Assembly (NCBI RefSeq): GCF_004343775.1
Contig: NZ_PTXL01000001.1
Location: forward strand, 248,001 to 312,000
From: Burkholderia sp. SRS-46
GTDB lineage: Bacteria; Pseudomonadota; Gammaproteobacteria; Burkholderiales; Burkholderiaceae
Reading direction: 5' to 3'
DNA: 64,000 nucleotides
In this document: one piece after another, positions 12,836-21,769 of the stretch
Layout of the letters: each line of letters begins with the position of its first letter
Position numbering within the stretch: the first letter of the stretch is position 1
Translations under genes and position numbers: made by a program
Notes under the pieces: model-generated
The model's input: the letters and a program-made list of their open reading frames with translations, nothing else
Told to the model about the DNA's origin: nothing
Databases searched by the model: none

Positions 12836-13651
12836 ATGGCAAAAATCATCGTGGTGACTTCGGGCAAGGGCGGCGTTGGCAAGACGACGACGAGCGCGAG
12901 CTTCGCGTCCGGTATCGCGCTGCGTGGCCACAAGACGGCCGTGATCGACTTCGACGTCGGCCTGCGTAACCTCGACCTCATCATGGGCTGCGAGCGCCGC
13001 GTCGTGTACGACCTCGTGAACGTGATCCAGGGCGAAGCGAACCTGAACCAGGCGCTGATCAAGGACAAGAAGTGCGAGAACCTGTACATCCTGCCGGCGT
13101 CGCAGACCCGCGACAAGGATGCACTCACGCGCGACGGCGTCGAGAAGGTGCTGAATGACCTGGCCGGGATGGATTTCGAATACATCGTCTGCGATTCGCC
13201 GGCGGGCATCGAAGCCGGCGCGCTGCACGCGATGTACTTCGCGGATGAGGCGCTGATCGTCACGAACCCGGAAGTGTCGTCGGTGCGCGATTCGGACCGC
13301 ATTCTCGGCATCCTGTCGTCGAAGACCAAGCGTGCGACCGAAGGCAAGGAGCCGATCAAGGAACACCTGCTGATCACCCGCTACAGCCCGAAGCGCGTCA
13401 ACGAAGGCGAGATGCTGTCGCTCGAGGACATCAGCGAAATCCTGCGCATCAAGCTGATCGGCGTGGTGCCGGAATCGGAAGCGGTGCTGCACGCATCGAA
13501 CCAGGGCCTGCCGGCCGTGCACCTGGACGGCACCGACGTCGCCGAAGCGTACAAGGACATCGTCGGGCGCTTCCTCGGCGAGGACAAGCCGCTGCGCTTC
13601 ACCGAATACCAGAAGCCGGGCCTGCTGCAGCGCCTCTTCGGCAGCAAGTAA
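12836..13651 (+). CDS. minD: septum site-determining protein MinD
   Basis: Membrane-associated ATPase that recruits MinC and oscillates under MinE. The 271-residue product starts with the deviant Walker A motif (SGKGGVGKTT, residues about 9-18), has the DFDVGLRNLDL switch region, the VCDSPAGIE Walker B/switch II motif and a C-terminal amphipathic membrane-targeting helix (KPGLLQRLFGSK). It follows minC by 59 bases and precedes minE by 12. Confidence 0.98.
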   Translation: MAKIIVVTSGKGGVGKTTTSASFASGIALRGHKTAVIDFDVGLRNLDLIMGCERRVVYDLVNVIQGEANLNQALIKDKKCENLYILPASQTRDKDALTRDGVEKVLNDLAGMDFEYIVCDSPAGIEAGALHAMYFADEALIVTNPEVSSVRDSDRILGILSSKTKRATEGKEPIKEHLLITRYSPKRVNEGEMLSLEDISEILRIKLIGVVPESEAVLHASNQGLPAVHLDGTDVAEAYKDIVGRFLGEDKPLRFTEYQKPGLLQRLFGSK

Positions 13652-13663
13652 CGGAGGTCGCCC

Positions 13664-13918
13664 ATGTCCATTCTGTCGTTTCTCCTCGGCGAGAAGAAAA
13701 AGTCCGCATCGATCGCGAAGGAGCGCCTGCAGCTCATCATCGCGCACGAGCGGGTGGGCGGCAAGCCGCCCGCCGACTACCTGCCGGCGCTGCAGAAGGA
13801 GCTCGTCGCCGTGATCTCGAAGTACGTGCAGATTTCGAACGATGACATCCGCGTGAGCCTCGAGCGTCAGGACGATCTCGAGGTGCTCGAAGTGAAGATC
13901 GAGATCCCGCAGGCCTGA
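13664..13918 (+). CDS. minE: cell division topological specificity factor MinE
   Basis: Stimulates MinD ATPase and drives pole-to-pole oscillation. 84 residues, typical length. It has an N-terminal membrane-binding helix ([15 protein letters not shown]), an anti-MinCD segment ([14 protein letters not shown]) and a C-terminal dimerisation domain ([20 protein letters not shown]). AACGGAGGT precedes the start, so it is coupled closely to minD. Confidence 0.98.
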   Translation: MSILSFLLGEKKKSASIAKERLQLIIAHERVGGKPPADYLPALQKELVAVISKYVQISNDDIRVSLERQDDLEVLEVKIEIPQA

Positions 13919-13937
13919 CCTGCGTCGCGCCCGTTCC

Positions 13938-13962
13938 GCACGGCGGCTTCAGGCCGCCGTGC
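13938..13962 (+). terminator. hairpin after minE
   Basis: Ten-bp stem GCACGGCGGC / GCCGCCGTGC with loop TTCAG, 20 bases after the minE stop. The following bases (GCGTCTTACGCC) have only a short T-run, so it is a modest terminator of minCDE. Confidence 0.6.
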
Positions 13963-14079
13963 GCGTCTTACGCCCTGTTGCACTTTCGGGCACGCCGTAA
14001 CACGGCGCCTGTCGGCCGTAACCCCTGCCTCCGCATTGATTGAATACGCTCGCGTTGCTTGTTCAATCAGGAGGTTGTG

Positions 14080-14481
14080 ATGGCTGTCTCATCGATTCGC
14101 CGCGTTGTCCTTGCGTTCGCCGCTGCCGCGGCTGGCGTGTCTGCTTTCGCCGCGCCGCTTGCCGCGCGCGCGAATGAAATTCTCGTTGCCGCGCCGGTCG
14201 TCACGCGGCCCGGCGAAGTCGTCATCGCCGAGCCCGTTGCGGCGCGCACCGAAGAGGTCGTGATCGTCGCGCCGAACGCGCCGCCGCCGATTCGCTACGA
14301 AGTCTTGCCCGACGCGCGAGTCGGCTACGTGTGGGAACGCGGCCACTGGCGCTGGGATCATGGCCGCTACGTGTGGATCGGCGGCCACTGGGAGGCCGAG
14401 CGGATCGGCATGCACTGGGTGCCGGGCCACTGGGACCAGCGCGGTCCGAACTGGTTCTGGACGCGCGGCCACTGGGCTTGA
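14080..14481 (+). CDS. exported YXWGXW-type repeat protein
   Basis: 133-residue exported protein of unknown function. It has a cleavable signal peptide (AFAAPLAARA-NE), a short repeated segment (RPGEVVIAEP / RTEEVVIVAP) and a C-terminal half made of aromatic repeats: VWERGHWRWDH, VWIGGHWEAE, HWVPGHWDQRG, FWTRGHWA. These G-H-W units match the YXWGXW repeat family of surface-associated proteins. CAGGAGGTTGTG precedes the ATG at 14080. The next gene, a tiny lipoprotein, starts 12 bases after its stop, so the two probably form one unit. Confidence 0.85.
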   Translation: MAVSSIRRVVLAFAAAAAGVSAFAAPLAARANEILVAAPVVTRPGEVVIAEPVAARTEEVVIVAPNAPPPIRYEVLPDARVGYVWERGHWRWDHGRYVWIGGHWEAERIGMHWVPGHWDQRGPNWFWTRGHWA

Positions 14482-14493
14482 CGGAGGCGCGAG

Positions 14494-14604
14494 ATGAAAA
14501 AGACCGTATTCGTGATCGCGCTCGTGGCCGTCACGCTCGCCGGCTGCATCGTCGTGCCGGCCCGTCCCGTCTACTACCGGCCGGCGCCGGTGGTGATCTA
14601 CTGA
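14494..14604 (+). CDS. 36-residue lipoprotein
   Basis: Very short ORF with a good ribosome binding site (GGAGGCGCGAG) before its ATG. It encodes a lysine-rich start and hydrophobic stretch MKKTVFVIALVAVTLAGC with a type II lipobox (LAGC), followed by a proline/tyrosine-rich mature tail of about 18 residues (VVPARPVYYRPAPVVIY). Its stop overlaps the stop of the converging clcA gene by seven bases. Function unknown; probably envelope-anchored and co-expressed with the preceding exported protein. Confidence 0.8.
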   Translation: MKKTVFVIALVAVTLAGCIVVPARPVYYRPAPVVIY

Positions 14605-16076
14605 GCGTCGCGCGGGCCGGCCTGCGTCGTGGCGGGGTTCGCCGCGGCGCAGGCGGGCTCGCCGCTGTTCTCGCCGCCGTTTTCGTCGCGCAGCGTATCG
14701 AGCGGATCGGCGGGGGCGGCGTCCGCATCCTGCGGCGCGGTGACGCCGGATGCCGCCGGCGCGCCGGCCGTGGCGGCCGCCGCGGGCGGTGCGAGGTAGC
14801 GCTGCGCGAGCGTCTCGTACAGCGGCGGCGCGAAGAAGCGCGACACCCGGCTCGCGATCAACGCGGTGGCCATCAGCGAAATCACGAGCGCATGGCCGTT
14901 GATCATTTCCATCACGATCACGAACGACGTGATGGGCGACTGCGTGACCGCGGCGAGGTAGCCGACCATCGCGAGCGCAATCAGCACCGGCAGGCGCATG
15001 TCGCTGAACATGAAGTGCAGCAGGTTGCCGAACCCCGCGCCGATCGACAGCGACGGCGCGAAGATCCCGCCCGGGATGCCCGGCAGGTACGACGCGACCA
15101 TCGACACCATCTTCAGAAACGGATAGAGCACCGACAGTTGCTCGCGGCCGTCGAGCAGGCCGCGCGCTTCGGCGTAGCCGCTGCCGAACGTCGTGCCGCC
15201 CGACACGAGGCCGACGACGGCGATCACGAAGCCGCACAGCGCGGCGAATGCGATCGGCCGCTCGCGATACAGCTCGAGCAGCCGCGGCGGCAGCCAGCGC
15301 CCCGTATTGAGCAGCAGCCACGCGAACAGCCCGCCGGCGATGCCGGTCACGAGCGCGGCGGCGAGCACCGCGACCGCGAGCAGTTTCGGGAAGTGCGGGC
15401 CGGCGTCGATCGTGCCGAAATACGTGTAGTTGCCGTTCAGCCCGAGCGCGACCACGCCGGCGATGATGATCGCCGTGATCAGCACGCCGCTCGCGCGAGC
15501 GGAGAAGCTGCGCGTCAGTTCCTCGATCGCGAACACGATGCCGGCGAGCGGCGTGTTGAACGCGGCCGACAGGCCGGCCGCCGCGCCCGCGAGCACGAGC
15601 TGGCGCTCGATCTGCGCGTTCGAGCGCGGATAGAAGCGCCGCAGGTTGAACATCAGCGCCGCGCCGACCTGCACGGTCGGCCCTTCGCGGCCGATCGTGA
15701 AACCGCCTAGGATTCCGAACCATGAGATCACGACCTTGCCGAGCAGGATGCGCAGCGTCAACAGCCGTGCGCCGAACGCGCCCGGGCGCGCGTGCAGCGT
15801 CGCGATCACCTGCGGGATGCCGCTGCCCTCGGCGCCGCGAAAGAAGCGGCGAGTGAGCCAGACGGAGCCGGCCGCGATTGCCGGGGTCAGAAGCAGCGGC
15901 AGCCAGGGCGCGTGCTGCCGCAGCGTGCGGAACGTGTCGTAGCCCCAGTCGATCAACCGCGCGTAAAGCACGGCGGTCAGGCCGACGGCGATTGCCCCGA
16001 GCCAGAACACGCCGTACTGGCGCCAGAGGCGCTGGGTACGGCGCGTGAGGGCGGGAAACAGGGTGGAACGATGCAT
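14598..16076 (-). CDS. clcA: ClC-family chloride channel/antiporter
   Basis: Membrane protein of the ClC family, moving Cl- with or without H+ exchange. In the 492-residue product are the three selectivity-filter motifs: GSGIPQV, GREGPTVQ (the GKxGPxxH variant) and GGIFAPSLSIGAGFGN. Helices N and onward (QSPITSFVIVMEMI) are also clear. The C-terminal 70 residues are alanine/proline-rich without CBS domains. Whether it is a channel or exchanger cannot be fixed from sequence. Start at 16076 (MHRSTLF) preferred over a 24-residue upstream extension rich in Cys and Phe. Confidence 0.92.
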   Translation of the reverse strand: MHRSTLFPALTRRTQRLWRQYGVFWLGAIAVGLTAVLYARLIDWGYDTFRTLRQHAPWLPLLLTPAIAAGSVWLTRRFFRGAEGSGIPQVIATLHARPGAFGARLLTLRILLGKVVISWFGILGGFTIGREGPTVQVGAALMFNLRRFYPRSNAQIERQLVLAGAAAGLSAAFNTPLAGIVFAIEELTRSFSARASGVLITAIIIAGVVALGLNGNYTYFGTIDAGPHFPKLLAVAVLAAALVTGIAGGLFAWLLLNTGRWLPPRLLELYRERPIAFAALCGFVIAVVGLVSGGTTFGSGYAEARGLLDGREQLSVLYPFLKMVSMVASYLPGIPGGIFAPSLSIGAGFGNLLHFMFSDMRLPVLIALAMVGYLAAVTQSPITSFVIVMEMINGHALVISLMATALIASRVSRFFAPPLYETLAQRYLAPPAAAATAGAPAASGVTAPQDADAAPADPLDTLRDENGGENSGEPACAAANPATTQAGPRDAQ

Positions 16077-16222
16077 TGGCGAGACGTCGGAAATGAAAGG
16101 AAGCCAAAAAAAACACAAGAAATCGCAGTGTGTTCTACACTCTTTCACACTTGCGCCGCATATCGTTACAAATGTAATTGCGCTGTAATGCTAGCGGGGC
16201 CAAGTATCACTAGTATGCCGAA

Positions 16223-17251
16223 ATGGCACGCTCTCGCGCACTGACAACAAACGTGAAACGCATCCTCATCGTGAAAGTGACGTCGCTTGGCGACGTCGTC
16301 CAGACCTTGCCGGTCGTTGCCGATCTTCATCGCGCTTTTCCCGGCGTAACGGTCGACTGGGCAGTCGACGAGTCGTGCGCGGAAGTGGTGCGTTGGCACC
16401 CCGGCGTGAGCAGCGTGCTGTGCGCGCCGCTGCGGCGGTTCAAGAAACTGCGCAATGGCAGCGACCTGAAGGCGATCTCGGCGTCGATCCGCGCGTTGCG
16501 TGCACACCGCTACGATGCGGTCATCGATCTGCACGGCGTCTACAAGAGCGCGATCATTTCGGCGTTCGCGCGTGCTGTGCGCCGCGTCGGCTACCAGACC
16601 CAGGATCTCGGCGAAACCGGCGCACGCTTTGCCTATTCGCACCGTTTCGGCCCGCGACGCGGCTTCGACGCGTGGTACGGGATGCGCGTGAGCGCGGGCG
16701 AGGCGTTCGGCTACGATCCGCAGGGCATCGCGGATTACGGAATCGTTGCGCCGCAGGACGTGACCCTGCCGGTCGCCGTGACCGACGGCGCGCCGTTCAT
16801 GCTGATGTTCCATGCAACGTCGAACGACGAGAAGCGCTGGCCGGTCGAGCACTGGGCGACGCTTGCGATGGAGATGATGGCGCGTGGCGTGCGCGTGCTG
16901 TTGCCGTGGGGTTCGCAGGGCGAGCACGCTGCCGCGCAGGACATTGCCGCGCGTGCGCCGGGCGCGGTCGTGCTGCCCGCGCTGTCGGTGCGCGAGCTCG
17001 GTGCGGCCATCGGCCGGGCCACGCTGGTGGTGGGCGTCGACACGGGGTTCGTGCACATGGCGCATGCGCTGCGGCGGCCGACCGTGATGATCTTCGTGGC
17101 GACGTCACGCCCGCACTTCGGCATCGGCGGTGCGCCGAATGCCTGCTCGATCGGCGATTCGGGCGCTGCACCGTCGGTCGACGATGCGCTGGAGGCGATC
17201 GAAACGGTCGGTGCGGCCTGCGGCGTACGCCGCACGCCAGTCGCGGCCTGA
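16223..17251 (+). CDS. waaC: lipopolysaccharide heptosyltransferase I
   Basis: Glycosyltransferase family 9 enzyme that adds the first L-glycero-D-manno-heptose to Kdo of the LPS inner core. The 342-residue product has the N-terminal motif ILIVKVTSLGDVVQTLPVV, a central DLHGVYKSAIIS and the C-terminal donor-binding region (LLPWGSQGEHAAAQDIA, VVGVDTGFVHMAHALRRPTVMIFVATSRPHFGI). These match WaaC more than WaaF. The start at 16223 has a poor ribosome binding site; a GTG at 16252 is an alternative. Function assignment to WaaC is strong but not proven. Confidence 0.9.
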   Translation: MARSRALTTNVKRILIVKVTSLGDVVQTLPVVADLHRAFPGVTVDWAVDESCAEVVRWHPGVSSVLCAPLRRFKKLRNGSDLKAISASIRALRAHRYDAVIDLHGVYKSAIISAFARAVRRVGYQTQDLGETGARFAYSHRFGPRRGFDAWYGMRVSAGEAFGYDPQGIADYGIVAPQDVTLPVAVTDGAPFMLMFHATSNDEKRWPVEHWATLAMEMMARGVRVLLPWGSQGEHAAAQDIAARAPGAVVLPALSVRELGAAIGRATLVVGVDTGFVHMAHALRRPTVMIFVATSRPHFGIGGAPNACSIGDSGAAPSVDDALEAIETVGAACGVRRTPVAA

Positions 17252-17273
17252 CCCGCAAGCGCGCGGCGCGCGC

Positions 17274-17453
17274 TCAGGCGAGCAGCGCCTCGACCGCAAG
17301 CACCGCGGCGACGGCCGCCACATTCGCGACCAGCGCCTCGAGCACGATGCCGCGCCAGGTTTGCGGCCGGAAGCGCAGCGCGAGCAGCAACGCACAGCCC
17401 AACGCGAGCATCAGGATCAGGATGAGATCGGCATTGCCGAGGCGCACGCTCAT
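17274..17453 (-). CDS. small predicted membrane protein (59 aa)
   Basis: Short ORF starting MSVRLGNADLILILMLALGC with two hydrophobic stretches (about residues 9-27 and 41-58) separated by a basic loop (RFRPQTWR). The start is preceded by AGGGAGCGACC, a plausible ribosome binding site. It lies 96 bases downstream of the MHS transporter on the same strand and may share its transcript. I do not recognise a family. Confidence 0.65.
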   Translation of the reverse strand: MSVRLGNADLILILMLALGCALLLALRFRPQTWRGIVLEALVANVAAVAAVLAVEALLA

Positions 17454-17549
17454 GGTCGCTCCCTGGTGACCGCGGCGCAGCCGGCGGCGCGCCCTGAATC
17501 CAGTATGGGCGGGCGCCGGTTGCCTTACAAGCCGGGCGGCCCCGGGGTA

Positions 17550-18860
17550 TCAGACGAGCGATGCGTCGCGCGTCTCGCGCATCAGCAGCACGCCGAGCAG
17601 GCTGATCGCCGCCGCGGCCGACACGTAGCCGCCGACCCACGACAGGCCGCCCTGCGCGGCCAGCAACTGCGCGATGTACGGCGCGATCGACGCACCCAGA
17701 ATCCCGCCGAGGTTGTACGCGACGCCCGCTCCCGTGTAGCGGACGTTGGTCGGGAACAGCTCCGGCAGCAGCGCGCCCATCGGCGCGAACGTCACGCCCA
17801 TCAGGAACAGTTCGAGCGTCAGGAACAGCGCGACCAGCGGTATCGAGCCGCTGCCGAGCAGCGGCGCCATCGTGAAGCCGGACAGCAGCGCGGCGATCGC
17901 GCCCGTGGCGAGCACCGGCTTGCGGCCGAAGCGATCGGATGCCCAGGCCGACAGCGGCGTCGCGAGCCCCATGAACACGACCGCGAAACACAGCAGGCCG
18001 AGGAAGGTCTGGCGCGGGATATGCAGCGTCGCGACGCCGTACGACAGCGAGAACACCGTCGAGATGTAGAACAGCGTGTAGCAGACCACCATTGCGAGCG
18101 CGCCGAGCAGCGTTGGCCGCCAGTGATGCGTGACGAGCGTCGCGACCGGCATGCGCACGCGCTCGTTGCGATCGAGCGCGGCCTGGAATGCGGGCGTTTC
18201 GGCGATCTTCAGCCGCACGTACAGGCCGAGCCCGACGAGCACCGCGCTGACGAGGAACGGAATGCGCCAGCCCCAGCTGCGGAACTGCGCGTCGGACAGC
18301 GACAGCGCGAGCGCGAAGAACAGCCCGTTCGACATCAGGAAGCCGACCGACGGCCCGAGCTGCGGGAACATCCCGAACCAGCCGCGCTTGCCTTGCGGCG
18401 CATGCTCGGTCGCGAGCAGTGCGGCGCCGCCCCATTCCCCGCCGAGGCCGATGCCCTGGCCGAAGCGCAGCACGCACAGCAGCACCGGCGCGAGCGTGCC
18501 GATCGCGTCGTAGCCGGGCACGAGGCCGATCGCGGTGGTCGACAGGCCCATCACGAGCAGCGACGCGACGAGCGTCGACTTGCGGCCGATGCGGTCGCCG
18601 AAATGGCCGAACAGGAACGAGCCGATCGGCCGCGCGATGAACGCAATGCCGAACGTGACGAACGCGGACAGCGCCTGCGCGGTCGCCGAACCGTGCGGGA
18701 AGAACACCGGGCCGATCACGAGCGCGGCGGCGGTTGCATACACGTAGAAATCGTAGAACTCGATCGCGGTGCCGATGAAGCTCGCGAACACGATGCGCCG
18801 GTGGCTGACGGCGCCGGCCGGATTGGTTGCGTGCGCAACGGCCGGTGGGGATGCGGACAT
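17550..18860 (-). CDS. MHS-family MFS transporter
   Basis: Twelve-helix major facilitator of the metabolite:H+ symporter subfamily (ShiA/ProP/KgtP-like), 436 residues. Seen: the MHS N-terminus (VFASFIGTAIEFYDFYVYATA), the loop 2-3 signature (GHFGDRIGRKSTL), and the second-half loop signature (ASDRFGRKPVLATG), plus RFGQGIGLGGEWGGAALL in helix 4-5. Substrates in this group include dicarboxylates, shikimate and betaine; the one here is unknown. Start at 18860 (MSASPPAV) has GGAGACC upstream. Confidence 0.92.
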   Translation of the reverse strand: MSASPPAVAHATNPAGAVSHRRIVFASFIGTAIEFYDFYVYATAAALVIGPVFFPHGSATAQALSAFVTFGIAFIARPIGSFLFGHFGDRIGRKSTLVASLLVMGLSTTAIGLVPGYDAIGTLAPVLLCVLRFGQGIGLGGEWGGAALLATEHAPQGKRGWFGMFPQLGPSVGFLMSNGLFFALALSLSDAQFRSWGWRIPFLVSAVLVGLGLYVRLKIAETPAFQAALDRNERVRMPVATLVTHHWRPTLLGALAMVVCYTLFYISTVFSLSYGVATLHIPRQTFLGLLCFAVVFMGLATPLSAWASDRFGRKPVLATGAIAALLSGFTMAPLLGSGSIPLVALFLTLELFLMGVTFAPMGALLPELFPTNVRYTGAGVAYNLGGILGASIAPYIAQLLAAQGGLSWVGGYVSAAAAISLLGVLLMRETRDASLV

Positions 18861-19133
18861 GAAGGTCTCCGTGATGTTCTGGGGTAAGGGTGGCCAGGCA
18901 GGCCGGCGCCTGCCGGAATGGCCGGGCGCAACGCGGTGGCGGCGTGGGCACGCGCCGCGGATCTCATCCGCCGGTTGACGCGGGAGACGGGCAGGTCGCC
19001 GCCGCCCGGTGCCGGCATGGTCGGTTCGCGGGCCGGGTGAGGCGCGAACGCGCACGCGGCGTGATGGCCGCGCGGGTGTGGAAAATTATAGCCAGCGGTG
19101 GCGCGCACCGGCAATCGCGCGCGGCGTGTGCGT

Positions 19134-19622
19134 TCACTCGAGCGACTGGGCCTGGGCCGACGCCGTGCTTTGCAGCTGGAATTTGCCGTTGTCGTTGAAC
19201 AACCAGCTTTCCATCATCTCCAGCTGGCCGTTGCCGTCGAGCAGTTTCGCGGGCGGCGGCGGTAGCGGCGCCGAACGGCGCAGCGATGCGAGCGCGAGCG
19301 CTTCGGCCTCGCTGTCGCCATTGCTGCGGTACACCGACGCGTGCACGAGCTTGCCGTTGCGGTCGACGGTGAACGCGAGCACGACGAGCGAGCGCAGCAT
19401 TGCCTGCGGCGTGCCGCGCAACATGCCTGATGCGTTGCGTTCGGCGACGCGCTCGGCGACTTCGGTGCGGTACTGGTCGAGATTCGCGCTGCGCGTGATC
19501 GACGGCAGCGTCAGCACGGCATGCGGCGGCGGCAGCGTGATCGTGCAGGCGGCGAGCGCAGCAACGCCGGCCAGCGCGGCAACGCGCAGGCGGACGGCGC
19601 TCGAGCGGAGCGAAATGACCAT
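19134..19622 (-). CDS. lipoprotein with TonB-C-like domain
   Basis: 162-residue envelope protein. The N-terminus is a lipoprotein signal with lipobox LAAC at Cys26. The mature part resembles the TonB C-terminal / energy transducer fold: LVVLAFTVDRNGKLVHASVYRSNGDSEAEALALASLRRSAPLPPPP, which matches the GxVxxxxVxxSSGxxxLDxAAxxAV pattern. It lacks the proline-rich spanning region and membrane anchor of true TonB, so it is more likely a periplasmic or outer-membrane-anchored homologue than an energy transducer. The start is the ATG at 19622. Confidence 0.8.
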   Translation of the reverse strand: MVISLRSSAVRLRVAALAGVAALAACTITLPPPHAVLTLPSITRSANLDQYRTEVAERVAERNASGMLRGTPQAMLRSLVVLAFTVDRNGKLVHASVYRSNGDSEAEALALASLRRSAPLPPPPAKLLDGNGQLEMMESWLFNDNGKFQLQSTASAQAQSLE

Positions 19623-19958
19623 GGAAGGGCGGGCAGGTCTGACTATAGACAAATGATAGTCGCGGAGAGGTGCCGCGACATCGGGGGAAACGCATATCGC
19701 GCCACGCGCATCACGGCGGCGGATGATGATGCCGTCAAACGCAGGCGGCACGTGACGGTGCCGAAGCGGAACCCGTCGAACGCCGCTGCGCGCAGGCGAG
19801 CGGGGCGGGCCGTCGGCGTGTGCGCGCGTCGGGATGGCGCGATAAATGCATGAGGTGAACGGCGGCGGCGATTGCAATCGAAACGTGACGTGCGCCGCGT
19901 GCATGCGCAACGCCATCGCGCTGCATCTTCGCGATGGCCGACGCTTCGGGCGACTGCG
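19623..19958. other. intergenic region with small palindromes
   Basis: I see no gene here. A GACTAT-N9-ATAGTC inverted repeat at about 19634-19654 sits just upstream of the TonB-C-like lipoprotein and could be part of its control region. A GCCATCGCG ... CGCGATGGC hairpin at about 19910-19938 lies just past the stop of the next minus-strand gene and may end it. Confidence 0.4.
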
Positions 19959-20252
19959 TCAGTAGCCGTGCGTGACGAGCGACAGCACCGACAGATCGGG
20001 ATGCGTGCCGTCGACGATGCTGCGTCCGACATGCACCGCTTCGTGGAGCGCTTCGTCGAGGCTGGGGAAGCTTTCTTCGCCGTCGGCGTGGAACGGCACC
20101 GCATGGCCCGGCAGCGCCGGATTCGCGCCGGGGTGGCACACGTAGCCGGTGTACGTGAAGCGCGTGTCGTCGCCCGGCACCGGGGCCGGCACGACGTGAA
20201 TTTCGAAGCCTTCGTAATCGACGTGGCGGATGGGAGTCGACTGTTCGGACAT
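19959..20252 (-). CDS. conserved hypothetical protein (97 aa)
   Basis: Acidic cytoplasmic protein with no signal peptide and no family I can name. It has two recognisable halves: a beta-rich part (IRHVDYEGFEIHVVPAPVPG, FTYTGYVCHPGAN) and an amphipathic helix (SFPSLDEALHEAVHVGRSIVDG). GGAGACCGTC precedes the ATG at 20252. Codon use matches neighbouring core genes. Confidence 0.75.
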   Translation of the reverse strand: MSEQSTPIRHVDYEGFEIHVVPAPVPGDDTRFTYTGYVCHPGANPALPGHAVPFHADGEESFPSLDEALHEAVHVGRSIVDGTHPDLSVLSLVTHGY

Positions 20253-20412
20253 GACGGTCTCCGTGTGCGGCGCGGGCGGGTAAGCGCGCGCGGCATCGAA
20301 TTTGCGGCGGCGTTCGTGTCGCCGTTCTGATCGGAATTCTAGGCGATGGCGGCGCCGGCGGGCGCGCAAAAGAAAAATCCCGCCTGGCTGCGCGAGCGTC
20401 GGCGGGATGTTC

Positions 20413-20500
20413 TGGCGGAAGCGGTGAGATTCGAACTCACGGACAGTTGCCCGTCGCCGGTTTTCAAGACCGGTGCCTTAAACCGCTCGGCCACGCTTCC
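20413..20500 (-). tRNA. tRNA-Ser (anticodon TGA)
   Basis: On the minus strand the acceptor stem GGAAGCG pairs with CGCTTCC and is followed by encoded GCCA. The anticodon arm CCGGT-CTTGAAA-ACCGG gives TGA. A long variable arm and GTTCGAATC T-loop fit class II tRNA-Ser. It reads UCA/UCG codons, complementing the CGA tRNA at 7506. Confidence 0.96.
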
Positions 20501-20554
20501 ACGAGGCGGCATTGTAACCGAAATGCCGCCGATGTCGATGCCATGCGGCCATGC

Positions 20555-21769
20555 TCAATCGTCGCGCAGGAACAGTTCCTGCAGGTCGTTGAGAAAACGC
20601 TGGCCGAGCGGCGTCGGTGCAATATGGGTGAAATCGCGCGTGATCAGCCCGCGCCGCTCCGCTTCCTTGAGCGCCGGCTCGAGCGTGCTCATCGGCAGCC
20701 CGGTGCGTTCGGCGAAGCTGTGCACCGGGAAGCCCTCGACGAGCCGCAGCGTGTTCAGCATGAACTCGAACGGCAGGTCGCGCGCGCCGACTTCGCGCTC
20801 TTCCTGCACCGGGGTGCCGGCCAGCGCGTGCTCGATGAAGGTCGCCGGATGCTTGTAGCGCGCCTGCCGCACGATGCGGTTCGGGAACGACAGCTTCGTG
20901 TGCGCACCCGCGCCGATGCCCAGGTAGTCGCCGAAGCGCCAGTAGTTCAGGTTGTGCTTGCACTGATGGTGCGGCTTCGCATACGCGGACACCTCGTAGC
21001 GCGCATAGCCGGCCTCGGCCGTGCGCGCGTGGATCCATTCCTGCATGTCGGCCGATGCGTCGTCGTCCGGCACCGCCGGCGGAAACTTCGCGAACAGCGT
21101 GTTCGGCTCGAGCGTCAGGTGATACAGCGACAGATGTGGCGGCGCGAACGCGAGTGCCGTCTCGATGTCGGTGCGGCATTCGTCGAGCGTCTGGTTCGGC
21201 AGCGCGAACATCAGGTCGAGGTTGAAGTTGTCGAACGTGCTCGCCGCGACCTCGACGGCCGCGCGCGCCTGCGCGGCGTCGTGGATGCGGCCGAGCGCCT
21301 TCAGGTGCGCCTCGTTGAAGCTCTGGATGCCGACCGACAGGCGGTTCACGCCGCTCGCGCGGAACTGCGCGAACTTCGCGGCCTCGAAGGTGCCCGGATT
21401 CGCCTCGAGCGTGATCTCGGCATCCGCGTCGAGCGGCAGCAGCGCGCGCACGTCGGACAGCAGGCGGTCGAGGCCGGCCGCGGACAGCAGGCTCGGCGTG
21501 CCGCCGCCGATGAACACGGTATGCACCTGGCGGCCCCAGACGAGCGGCAGCGCGTGCTCGAGATCGGCGCGCAGCGCGTCGAGATACTCGGTTTCCGGAA
21601 ACCGTTCACCCTTCCACTCGTGCGAGTTGAAGTCGCAATACGGGCACTTGCGCACGCACCACGGGAAATGCACGTACAGCGCGAGCGGCGGCAGCGACGC
21701 GAGCCGCACCTGCCCGGGTGACGTGAAGGTCGCGACGACGCGCGCGCCGGTGTCCGCGGCCTGGCTCAT
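20555..21769 (-). CDS. hemW: haem chaperone / radical SAM protein HemW
   Basis: Radical SAM protein once annotated as oxygen-independent coproporphyrinogen III oxidase, now seen as a haem chaperone. The 404-residue product has the [4Fe-4S] motif CVRKCPYCDFNSH near residue 38, followed by FIGGGTPSLLSAAGL and the C-terminal HemN-like domain (GIGAGAHTKLSFP, FEFMLNTLRLVEGF). It has one cysteine fewer in the cluster motif (CxxxCxxC) than HemN (CxxxCxxCxC), which supports HemW. Its start overlaps the stop of rdgB by four bases: co-transcribed and likely translationally coupled. Confidence 0.93.
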   Translation of the reverse strand: MSQAADTGARVVATFTSPGQVRLASLPPLALYVHFPWCVRKCPYCDFNSHEWKGERFPETEYLDALRADLEHALPLVWGRQVHTVFIGGGTPSLLSAAGLDRLLSDVRALLPLDADAEITLEANPGTFEAAKFAQFRASGVNRLSVGIQSFNEAHLKALGRIHDAAQARAAVEVAASTFDNFNLDLMFALPNQTLDECRTDIETALAFAPPHLSLYHLTLEPNTLFAKFPPAVPDDDASADMQEWIHARTAEAGYARYEVSAYAKPHHQCKHNLNYWRFGDYLGIGAGAHTKLSFPNRIVRQARYKHPATFIEHALAGTPVQEEREVGARDLPFEFMLNTLRLVEGFPVHSFAERTGLPMSTLEPALKEAERRGLITRDFTHIAPTPLGQRFLNDLQELFLRDD

